From NCBI GenBank assembly GCA_001247695.2, contig LGRX02024659.1, positions 1-64,000 on the forward strand: DNA of 64,000 bases, given 5' to 3'. Source of the stretch: Cymbomonas tetramitiformis. Taxonomy: Eukaryota > Chlorophyta > Pyramimonadophyceae > Pyramimonadales > Pyramimonadaceae. A program made the translations under genes and the position numbers. A model generated the notes under the pieces. It searched no databases. It saw only the letters and a program-made list of their open reading frames with translations, and was not told the DNA's origin. Shown in pieces: positions 25,801-37,800 of the stretch (the stretch's first letter is position 1; every line of letters begins with the position of its first letter).

Positions 25801-28800
25801 AAACACGACTGCACAGCATTTAACTTACAGCACTGTAACTGTTAACTTATAAATGAGAGAGAGAATAATGGCAGCTTACAGAGCTGCTCCCTTTTATTGT
25901 TTTGTGTCCCCGCCAGATACCTTCTGTCCGATAGGTGTACAAACTATAGTCACTACAGTCGACTTTGTGACACAGTGTCTGCACAGTCACACGATTCATG
26001 ACCACGGCCGGTAGACTCTACCGTGCCCGTGGAATACATTTGATTGTACTTTAGATGATGATGCAGAATGACTGATGACTGATAAATGATAATGCAGAAT
26101 GACAGATGACTGATAGTGCAGAATGACAGATGACTACAGGTCACTTTTCCTAAGCGGGTGTGTTCGGGTCCGGGCATATGCCGGAGGAAGGTTCAGCACC
26201 TTGAGAAAGCCGTCGCCGCTCGCCTCGTAGTACGTCATGATCGGAATCGGCATGACCAAGATCATGTTGGCACATGCAGTGTAAGTGACGATGACGATCT
26301 CGTTCAGGAAATGACCCTGTCGGAGCGAGGCGTGCAGCGTCCACGTCGGCGCCCTCCGCATCCAATCAGACGGCTCAGAGGCTCAACCCACAGACGCCCT
26401 CACCACGACCCTTGAGGCCACGCGCGCCGTCGCATGCCACGCCCGACTGTGTACAAGATGGCCCTACTGAGCACACGATGGCACGAGTCGCAACAAAACG
26501 TGCATACGTGAGGCGTGACCGAATCAGCACCAGCACCGAGTAGCACATGCACACGATACTGTATGTATCCTATCATGGCAAGCCTGGTCCCTGCATGATA
26601 GCATGGCATGCCTCTTGACACACATTCGGACACCGAAGCGAGGGTTTTGACCGTACTGCCTTGAAGACAATGCCGTCAGAGTGTGACAGCGCCATCTGGT
26701 GTACCTGCCTGTCGCGAGGCGTGTGACCGCCGCGGCCGTGGACAGTAGCTCACTCCCTTGTGGATTACGAGAGATCCTCATATTGGTGGACCACGCCGAC
26801 AATGGCCAATGGCCTGGGACGGTCTGTATCAGCCGCGGCAGCAGTGCGCTCCCGGCAGCCAGGTGGGCCAAATCGTCATCAGCGGGAGCTTCGCACGTGA
26901 TGGCGTCTGCACGGCCACGGGAAGCCCCCTGGGCGGTGCTGGGCGGTGCTCAAGGGGGCTCCGCAGGAGGCACGTCGGGCCACTGAGCGCTCAGCACCTT
27001 GAACATTTTGGAGGACAGCTCGTTGGTGAGCAGCAGATACCACCTGGACGAGATCGTCGGCTCTGTGGTGCGGCACAGAGTGGAATCGAACTTGTAGGCC
27101 GGGGCCCTGCCGCTGCCGGATGTCGCGTCCTGTCATTGCACCCGCCGCGGTCATATGCTCCGCCCCATGCGACACGTGCGCCGCCACCGAGCGCATCACG
27201 GCGTGCGCTGTTCCAATCTCCACACGCGCCACCGTCCGTAGATATGCCGGACAGAGGCGCGTGAGCGCAGGTGCCAGAGATAGTGCGGTACTAAGGTACA
27301 CTCCAATACTGCAGGGAGCTCTCGGCGAATCGCACACAGGCCTGCACCTCGAGCGCGGTGGCGATGTTGCTGGGGATGTCATCCTCCTGGATGACGCCTT
27401 CCACATACCACACCGCCTCGTCCATGGAGATGTAGCTTCCGAAGTCCAGCAAGGCCTGCTGCGCGGCAGCAGAGGCGCGGAGGCTCGGGCGTTCGGACTC
27501 GGGAAGGCCGAGCTCGTCCGTGAAGTCAAAGAGCCACTCCTCCAGGTCCACCAAGAAGATGTAGTCATCGTCGAATGTCGATTGCATACAGTACACCTGC
27601 CGCACACCCCCGCGGCGACCCTTCTCAGCTCGCTCCACACACCTCGCACGTGGCCTTGCGCAGGACTCCAACAGCCAAATCTCTCTCCATGCCGTCTCCC
27701 TTGGCTTCACCCGCTCCGCACACTCTCCGACGACTGAGGTTCCAAGGCGGCGCTCAGCGCGGCCTGCAGCCCTGCTTGGAACACGGTGAGGCGCCAGCGC
27801 CGATAAGTTGCATGCACACACCAGAGGACCAATCAGGACCAGCGAAGAGAGAGAGAGAGAGCGCTTCCATGGTGAGGAAGGCCTACCAAACCTAACCGGC
27901 CAAACAAAGACAGAGGTGCTAGAGCGAAGGGCAGTGCCTGCAGGAACTCGGTGATGATGGCCTCAAGGGAGGAGTCCTTGGACAAATCTTTGGACTGCTC
28001 CTTTGCCGCCTCCATGTCTTGGGTCGGCCGCCACTGCAGCTTCCTCACCATGATGGTGGAGTCGTTCGTCATCCGCACAAATTGCACCCCGAACTGCTTG
28101 CACACGTCCTCCACCGCCTTGTCCCGCAGCACCATCGTCCGAAGCCCTGCAAGCGCACCCCTCAGGCCCCCCTCAGCCTCCGCGCGCTGCCCCGCCGTGG
28201 CGGACACTCGCCTGCTCCGGACTCGCACAGCATATGCGCGCCGCTTACCTACCGCTGCCCCAGTGTCACCTAGGGGCCGCCCTATACCCCTCCTTCCACC
28301 CTGTATAGGCGCAGCCATGCCTCCACGGCCCAGCAGGTCGAGGGGGGTGGTGGGCAAACACCGAACTGCAGGCAGAAGGTCTCGTACGCCGCGCTGAACT
28401 CCTTTATGAGCACCCGAGGGACGCTCGAAGCCGGAGCCGCTTGGCTCCGGGCAGTCTCCTCCGTGTCATTCTCGCCCAATCCCTGGCCCTCGGCACCGGC
28501 TTTGTCTCCATCTTGCGCGGCGCTGTCGGCCAAGTCAACATACGCCATGTTTTGTAGGTACACCATCATAGAGTCGGTCAGCTGCGCCCGTGCCACGCCC
28601 CACCACCCACCCATCCGCCGACCTCGTCAGCTCTCGGATCATCGCGCCTTCCCATTGGTGCCGCCGCTACCGAGCACATCGCCCATCACTTCGCAACCGC
28701 CGGCCACGCAAAGTCATTGCCATCCACACGTAAAATGCGCATCCCTGTGCCGCTGATGGCCTGCTGAGGGGCAAGGCGGCCCGTGTGCCGATGAAGGGGC

Positions 28801-31800
28801 AAGGCGGCCCGTGTGCCGATGAGGGGCTCGCCATTGCGGCGGCCATGTGGAGCGCACCTGGTAGCGAAGAAATTCGAAGATATCCTCCCAGCCGGTGATG
28901 AGAGCATGTGCAGCGCCCACCGCGAGATCCCAGGCGCTCTGGCCGGTCTTCTTCGCCCTCTTGCGCGCCTCGGCGAGCTTCGCGGCCTTCGCCTGCTCCA
29001 CCTTGGTCTGGGCGCCCAAACACCACCATGCATCCTGTCAGGCTCTGCGTTCCCGCGGCCGCTTAGACAACCCCAACCCTCCTATCACCCTCTCGCCCTG
29101 CTCGATCGCTGCTCATCTACCCCAACAATCCCACCCACTCTCCGTCCACTCAGCCCTGCCCATGCCCCGTCGATGTCACACCACGATTGCCGGCGCCGCG
29201 AGCTCCCGCTTTTCGTGCAAGCAGTATCTCCGAACACATCAAGATCTGCGCGAGTCGCCCGTGCATGCAGGCGGAGGAGTGCCGCCGGAGCCCCCAGATC
29301 TGCGGCCGCCCTCCGCACCTGCTTCGGAGTGTGGCACTTCCAGAGGTCGGTGTACATGATGACGGCGTCCGCCTTCCTCTGTTGCATGGCCCCACCCCCT
29401 CCGGGTCCGGTGTCCTGGGAGTGCTTTGTGCGCTCGAGGGCAGCCATCTTGGCCAGCTCCTCCGCCTTCTTCTTCTGGTAGTGCAGCAGCAGCTTGAGGA
29501 CGACCCAGGTGGTCGCTAGGCCGCCGACGGTGCCCAGGACGATACTCAGGAGGAACACCAGGTAGGTAATGCCGTCGCTACTTTTCGAGATGCGATTGTT
29601 CACGTACACCCGATCGTCGTTCATGCCGTACTGGTACCTCGGATTGCCCCCAGTACTGCTCAACCCCACGACCAATCAAACGGCGCCTCCTTCAACGCCA
29701 CGTGTACTCCCCTTCTCTCTACCAACACGCCATCCACAGCTGCCGGGCGAGAACAGGCATCCCCGTTATGCCCATGCCTCTGCACCGCCCGTCCTCCGCC
29801 CCCAAGCCATCCGCTCATCCCCATTCGTCCCTGCCACCGCAGTGCGTGTGCCTTGCAGAGTTGCCAAGCCACGGGCTCTCTAGAGCACATACGCTGCCTG
29901 GCATGCGCCTCAAGCCAGCCCGTGATTGGTCCAGCGCATCTGGCCGCTCCTCGCTGCGATCCAATGGGCTCTCTCGAAACACGCCCCTTCCCGTCAACTG
30001 ATGCACTCAGCGGGGAAGGCGAGGAAGGCAACGGTGCAGAGTGGGGGGGGCACGCGGGGAGGCAAGGGCGGGGCACGCGGGAGGCCAGGGGCGGCATGCG
30101 GGGAGGCCAGGGCGGGGGCACACGGGGAGGCAGGGCGTGGCGGGTGTCCACCACACCTCTTGCGCATACCGAAGTGCTGCGTCGGGGTCTGGCCGATTAG
30201 CCCAGAGATCAGGTCGCTGACAACGCCCAGGCTGTCAACCTCGGTGATGGGGCCCGTGTACGGGCAGATGGCTGGGTAGAGACGCCCGGGCGAAGACCTC
30301 GAGACTCTGTCACGTGTCCCCCACATTTCAAATTGCGCCTCCGTCTTGGGACCCCGCGAAGCGATGCACACGCCTCAGCTATCCCTCGAGGGCGGCTGTG
30401 TGAGGAGGCGATTAAAACGATTGCCTCCTCGACCCTCGTCGAGCACTCGCCCGCCACCAACGCAACCTCGTCTCCGGCCTAGCACAAGCTGCCGCCTCCG
30501 TCAATGTGCACGCATCGTGTGCTCGGCTGGGGATGCGGGGATCCTATTTGACGGCGGTGGCAGCATTTATCCCACTCCCCTCTGCAGCAGCCGACCTGAC
30601 CTCGCCAGGCATCAGAACAAGCTGCGTGCGCAGGCGTGCCGTCTGCAGGTGCGCCCCGAGTTCCCACCTGGGATAGAGCAGCGTGGCGGACACCAAGCCC
30701 ATGATAGAGGGGTCGGTAACGAGGTAGGGCCAGGAGGTGCTCAGCAACCACTCCCCGATGTCTTGCCCAGGGCCGTCCAGATCTATTCGGATGAGGGCAT
30801 CCTGCGATCCTCCTGGCATCTCCCCGCAGGCCATTTCCGGCACAGCAATGAATGCGCCCATCGCAAAGCGGTGACCCCCTCTTCCGCGCAGCCCTTCGAG
30901 AGGGGGTGGCCGGGCGCAAGACACTGATGAGCGATGCGTGCGCGCACGCCCGGGTCGAGTGATTTGACAGTGCCCCATCAATGGCGCCGTGTGCACATTT
31001 TTCACCCTGCGTGTTTGATTTGACAGTGCCCCATCGATGGCCCCGTGTGCACATTTTTCACCCTGTGCATTCGAGCAGTAGATGGCCGATCTGGGCGGTG
31101 CATGCGCCTCCTCACCTTGGTTGATCCAGTCCTGGACCGTGCTCAGATATGCTGCTTTCTCCTCATCCAGCCCCACAGTCCACGGGTTGCGCCCTGTGTA
31201 ACCATCTCCGACCCCCTCAGCCCACAGGGAGGCCCCTTCCGCCTTTCATACGGCTCATGCAAGGATCCGCGGCCCTCGGGTGGTCGATTCTATTCTCCGG
31301 CGACAGCGCTGGAAGCAGCCCAGGGAATGCGAGCCTGGGCTGCCGGGTTCCACAGTGCACTCCCCAGTTTCCTAGGGTCCGAGGGGGGCCATTCCTAGGG
31401 TCCGAGGGGGGCCATTCCTAGGGGGGTCCGAGGGGGCCCATTCGGTCGCAGAGCTCGAAGCGCGCCGAAGCTCCCTCCGCCTGCCGGCCGGCCCGGCTCC
31501 GCAGAGGCCTGCTTGGCATGATGCATCTGACACTGCGTTGGAGCTGAGCGCATCTGCAAGCAAGCTGAGCCGTCGATGCGGCACACGGACGGCAGTGCAC
31601 GCGTCGATTGAACACGCAAAGAGCAGAGGTCCCCGATCCTATGAGCGGACGCGGGTGGTCGACCCGACCTGCCGCGAGGCCCGTGCCCGACGACGCGTTC
31701 ACGGTGAGATACAGCCCGCCAGCGCCCACCAGCGTCACCAACGCCGAGGTGAGATTGGAGTCAGGAACGGCGTTCTCCAGCTTCACGATCCCTTTGCACA

Positions 31801-34800
31801 CGCTCGAGTTCGTCGTCACCTCGGTCGTCGTGTTCGTCGCCACCGTACTGTCATGCCAGCCCGGCCCTCCATCGGGGAGCCCCCCTCAGATCTCGGACGA
31901 TGTCTGCGAGAGGGGGGGGACCCTGGTGAGAGGCTGCCATAGCCCGTTCCCACCCCGAGCCGGGCTTGCAACCTCTGCAGCGACGATCCTAAGCCCGAGA
32001 GTCAAGCAGCCCCAGCAAGGGCAGCTGGGTCGGGTGCCATTGCTCCCTAAGGCTTCCTCTCGAGCGAAACGTAGGGATATCATTCAGTTGTTTCCACGAG
32101 ACAAGAGCAGCAACAAGAAACACGATGGTCAAAAAAAGAGATCTCGTCGTCCGCTTCTGCGACGACCCCCGCAGATGTTCCAGAAGCTAAAGCGTGTCCC
32201 AGCAAGCCGATGCTGCCCCCCGCTTCTCGGGATTTGGGGGATGTAAGCAGCATTCACGCGATTGGGTGGGTTCCTACACGCGTTTCGTCGGCAGGATCGC
32301 CCCAGCCGGGGACCGAGTCGTTCCATGGAGTGGAGCCGCGGAACACCCGCTGAGGCTATAGCTGAACGGTCCAGCCTACAAGTAGAGTCCATGCACACTT
32401 ACGCGCAGTGCCCTCCAGCGACCCAATGACGTCATCCATCGCATGGCACGCGGTCATACCTATTACCAGTGGTATTGTAGGCGGTGGTGGTGACATTGGA
32501 GGTGGAGCTCGAGACCTCGCACTGCTCCAGGGGCCCCGTCACGTTTGGGGCGGAGAAGCAGTACACGTCATTGACGATCCCATATTGCACCTGCGTCATG
32601 GAGGCTGCGTCACTTCTTTGAAACCCTCTCCACTTTCAGTCGCTGCACGGCAGCCCGAGCGGCCGGGTAGGTGCGCTAGCGCGTGCTGAGCTCCAGCGCC
32701 CGGTATGTCACGCTTTGAAGAACCGGCCAAGAGACGGAGAGCGGCCCTTCCCGGGGCCAGGCTGCAGGCCCCTCCGTGTATGTTGGGGGAACATTCTACC
32801 AAACGTAAAGCTACCGGCCCGCGGGAGCGTGAGCTACTAGGTCTCCGTGTATGTGGCGAAGTGGCATCCAAAACGGATGCCCCTCATCGAGCACCCTCCC
32901 ACAACATTGAGGAAAGCGCGCTGCGCACCACGTGGCGCATCGACGTGGCACATCGAGCGCGCCCCGGCTGCAGAGCGGTACAGCTCGAGATCGGGCCACG
33001 TGTCCTGGCACACACGAATTGCAGGTGGGAGCGAACCGTGACGGATTGCTCCGTGGAAATGGCGATGTCGCCCCCAGATTGTGACAATCCCGGGTCGGAC
33101 ACCCAGAGCTCGTATCCGGTTGTCAGGAACACCACCGAGCTGCACACCTCCGTGCCGTTGTCGAGGCCGCCAGTTGAGTTGTCGAGGCCGCCGGTTGAGT
33201 TAAAGCCGGCGAGGCTCGTGTTCAGCTGCGGCAGCGCCCACAACCTGGCTCGGTCGGAGCATCCAAGCCGGGGAGCAGCGGTGGATTGGGGCCAATCCTC
33301 CGAGCTGCAATGTAGCCAGCAAAGGCTGATTGACTCCAAGCCGTGAGTTTCGGGAGGTTCCGAGGTGTGGGATCCGGTCTGGAGATCAAAACCGACGTGT
33401 CGAGAGGTGAAGAAAGAATGAGATAAAGAAACGTGGAGATCGAGAGGCTGAGAAGCTCAGAGGTGAAGCAGTCAAGACTTGCAGAGGTCGAGATGCCTGA
33501 CAGACCCAGAAGTCGAGAGGGGCTCGGGAGGTCGAGATGCCGAGAGGTCCAAAGAGCTCGAAAGGTCAAGAGAGAAAGAGAGCTCGAGAGAACATGAACA
33601 GAAGACAGTGCGAGCGGGCATGGGCCGCCGCTTCCAGGCTCCGCGAAGGCTGTGCAGCTGAGAGTCATGAGCATGACGCTGCTGGGGAACGGGGAAAGCA
33701 CAGAATGCGGCTAGATGCCGACGGCCACGTCAGCACGGCGCTTGCCTGCGCTTCGAGGAAGCCCAGCACGTCGATGCCGGCGCTTTGAAAGACCTCCTCC
33801 AACACAACCGCTGCCTCCGCTGCGCCGCATTCCTCCGCCGACCTGCGCCGCCGCTTGCGCTTCTCTCAGCACGCAGCCACCCTGATGGCACAAGCTACGT
33901 TCGCCAGAGCACAGGAGCGGCCCCCGTGAGGCGCTTCGAAAACTCCCTCTGCCGGCCGGCATACTCCCTCTCCCTGTGATAGCTGGCGTGTGAACGCTGC
34001 GAACCTTCAGCATGAAATGGGAGCCAAAAGCGTGCCGAACAAAAGAGCATATTCTGAGCGGGCGGCCAGCGCTGACAAGTCTCGAAGGGCGCTGCTGATG
34101 CGAGCGGAACTGCCGCTATGAAGTATGCTCTCACTGCCGTGCTCTCGCGTGGATGTAAGCAGCGCTGCGGCCGAGAACTACAACCGAGCCGGCATGCTCA
34201 GCCCCCCTCCCCCCCCTCCCCGGCATCGCGAGCGCAGCGTGAGTTCCGTCACTGCACCCATTTGCCGCACTGCGCAGGATGATAGATCTCTTCGGCCCGA
34301 CTTGCTCTCTCCACCCCCTCCTTCAATAACCCCAAAGGTCGCTCGAGCGTCGCCCGGGCTCGCCGTGCGCAATGCTCCCTGGGGCCATGCCACTTCCCGG
34401 CTCGCCGTGCGCAATGCTCCCTGGGGCCATGCCACTTCCCGGCTCGCCGTGCGCAATGCTCCCTGGGGCCATGCCACTTCCCGGCGCCGCCCGAGCTCGC
34501 CGTGCGCAATGCTCCCTGGGGCCATGCCACTTCCTGGTCGCGGCGCACCCGTTCACAGCGGGCCGGGAGTCCAAGAACACAGACTCCTCGAGCTCCACGA
34601 CGCCGTTTTCGAGCATCACCATCACATTATGATATCTCACATTCTGCGGCAAGCAGGCCGCCGACACATCCCCCGCCTGGTCTCACCAGTCGTCCGGAGA
34701 CTGCCACTCAGCTGGAGGACACGGACCAATAACCCTCAGGCTCAGACGTGCAAATCGTCTATCTCGGCAATGCGAACAACACAGCCGCGCCGCCGTCCCG

Positions 34801-37800
34801 CTCATCACCTACATCCTTTTGTGCACTCGGCCAGTCCTCCATGGACCCTGACAGAGCGTGGGCGCGGGCGCGTCTCCAAGCTTCACGGCTTGCAGGGTGG
34901 CCATGAGGGGGCGAGACTCACCTGAAAATGCACGGTAACAGGCACAGCATCCAGCGCAAACGCGTACAAGCCCGCAGACAAGTCCAGGGGCGCGCCGGCC
35001 CCCGCAGCGCCCTCCATCAACACGAAGCCCACACCTGCGTCCCCAGCATCACCCTCGTGTTGTAGAACCACCTGCGCATATTGCAGCTCCCCCATTGGCT
35101 CGCGGGATGGCCGTCCCCCATTGGCTGCTGGTCGCGGAGATCATGCGCCCTCCACCTGTTCTGCCAGCTGCACGAACAGGCGCCGGTTTCCACCCGCCAC
35201 TGAGGCGAGGTGAGGGGGTCAGCGAGCTGCGCTTACCTTGCAGGAGCACCGCCATGGCCGGCAGCCCTCGCGTGCCTGCTCTCACCGTCAGCTCGTGCAC
35301 AAGGTCATTCTGCAATGCAGACCCACCAGCACCCGCGCGCCCTTCACCCGGCTAGGCCGCCCCGTCAGCAGCGCTTTGGCGGCTTGCAGGCTCGCTGAGA
35401 TCGCGGATGTCCCGTGGGGGAAGGCCGGCAAGGCGGGCGCGTCTCACAAGGCCAGCCGACTCCACGAGCCGACCATGCGGCCCCTTGCAATGTGCGCCGC
35501 TGCATGGCAGGTCGCGCACCCGGTTCGTGAGCCCCACGTCGATCGTCACTACCCGAAGTGCGCTGTACCCAGCCCACACACACCGTTGATCGTCACTACC
35601 CAAAGTGCGTTGTACCCAGCCCACACACACCGTCGATCGTCACTACCCTAAGTGCCCTTCCGCCTCACAGGATGGCGGAATTCTCAGAGGGGTCCGGTGG
35701 CAAGCCCAAAGCCAAGGATCCCAGCACGACTCCCACACGACCGCTGGAACCCTGAGATGGCTTCTTGGAACAGCTTGGCGGCTGCCAGAACCCAAACACG
35801 GCTCCATGTGTGCAGCTGCAGGCTGCGGGATCCGAGCTGGAGAGGGCTGATCTCCACTTCACGTGGAGATGTCCATCCTGCGCCCATCCTGCCATGGCAA
35901 GAATGAGCACGGCGACGTGGCGTGATGGGCAACTGCGACTGAGTTTTCACGGCAAAGTGGCGCGATGGTAGCAAAACGCATTAATGGCCATTCGCACAGC
36001 CTCTCTCGCCGCGTCTCCCTACCTGCCCGTGGCGTTGCCCTCCCCCGGTATGGTTTTGCTCACATACGATCCAACCTGAACAGCATGCGACGATTGACTT
36101 CGTGAGTGATTCGCATCAGCCTGCAAAAGGCTCCAGCGTACAACACGAAGGCGCAGCAGCAGAGGCCGAGTTGCCAGGCAGGCTGCACCCCCGCGCGCAG
36201 AGGCCGCAGCTGAGGCCCGGGCCGCTTGGTGCGGCGTGTAACCAACCCCTTCATGCGAGCCGGTATCCGTCGAGACGTGGGCGAAGATGCAGAGGCCGAG
36301 CGCACCGCGATCGAACCTCCCGAGTTGATTCGAGCATCGAGCTCGCCCAGGGGGCCGCCGCAGGCACCTGGCAAGCACCACCACCGAGCACAGCTTGCCG
36401 CGTGGGAAGTGAGCTGCAAAGTAGTTTGCGCCCTGCCGTACATGCCACATAACAGGTACGCCGTGATCTAGCACGCCGCAGGCACATCTGCGGCAACAGC
36501 GTGAAGCAACGAGTTGAAAAGAAGTCTAAGTGCCCTTGTATTGACAAGTATTGGAACCAACTAGTTGCAGATAAAGTGGTATCAATGCCGAAGTCGACCC
36601 GCTATACTCGAACCCCAATCAAGCCCCTCACGAGAGGAGGGGGTGGGGGGCCGGGGACCTCCTATTGCCATCCATATGGAATCAACGCCAAAGGATCCCT
36701 CTCAGTGGGCGAAAGGAACCCCCCAAGCTCTGCCTCCGAGTCGCGCCCTGCTCCGGGCACACACTTTAAATTGGGACTCACCCATCCCACAAGCTTCGAA
36801 GCGGATGATGGTGGAGTACGAGAATTGCCGTTCACCGCTCTCCACTCGGAGTATGACGAGGTCAGTGGTCGGGGGGAACTGCAGATGCCGCCACCCTTTG
36901 CACGCAATCAAGGCGCGCATGGGGGGAGGGAAGCGAGCCGGCTGTGTCGGCCAAACCGGCCGAAGGGATCCGAGAACGCAGGCCAAAAGTTGCGAAAGCG
37001 AAGCGCTTCAGGTTTCAGGATATGATAGCTGCACCTGGTACGTCTCCAGATGAACGTGCTTCGGAGTGATGAAGTTCAGCAGCAGGAACAAGGTGCCCGC
37101 GTAAAGCAGCAGCGTGATGAACACACTCCAGAGACGGTACCGGCGAACGCGCCGCATTAAAGCCGCATCGCGCAGCAGGCTCAGCGGATAAGCCTGCCAC
37201 ATCCACGGCGCCGCTCAGGGCTCACCCGAAACCACTGCACCACGCTGCACACGCGGATGCGTGCGACATTTCCTCTGCACAAGTGGCGTGGCATCTGTTC
37301 CAAACGTGACTTTGAACTGGATTTCAACATCGCGGTCTGGAGACGGAGTTTAACCTCGGGGCAGGACCTGACGCTGAAGTCTTCATCTCATAGGGAGACG
37401 CTTGTTTTAAGTCGACGGTTGTAGGGAATTACGTTCGAGCGATGGTTTACTTTCATGGTCACAATCTGTTACTAGTCACTATTTGCAAACCTGCAATTCT
37501 GAAACGCTGACACCGCCCGATTCTGGGCGCACCGCGCGGAGCACAGATTCACCCAATGCCGCAGCTCGCAAGTGCCCATTCCGAGACAGATGAAACGCGG
37601 CCTATCAGCCACTTACCTCCCCGCGCTGGGCAGAAATCGAGGTGCCGACATTGTCACGAAGTTTGCGAGCCAGCTCCCCTAGAGGATTCGCGTACCCGAG
37701 TTCCTGTCGGGTTGACATACCCAGCTGCTTAGGCCGCCCCTCGAGCTCTTCTACGCGCATTGAAATTTGAATCTCAGTCGATTTGCGGCGAAATGGGTTG

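Larger units (their letters stand above)
23306..26152 (-). mobile_element. Complete gag-only LTR retrotransposon (TR-GAG type)
   Basis: Two 393-bp LTRs (23306-23698, 25760-26152) differ at about four positions, flank one long ORF, and the whole is bounded by the direct repeat AGCGG (23301-23305, 26153-26157). LTR ends are TAGGAA..TTCCTA rather than TG..CA. A primer-binding site touches the 5' LTR, and a short purine run (GGAGGAG) touches the 3' LTR. There is no integrase, reverse transcriptase or RNase H, so it must be mobilised in trans. High LTR identity implies recent insertion. Confidence 0.95.

Noticed and set aside
23306..26152. Autonomous copia element
   Set aside because: No reverse transcriptase, integrase or RNase H motif in any frame, and no room for them between the LTRs.
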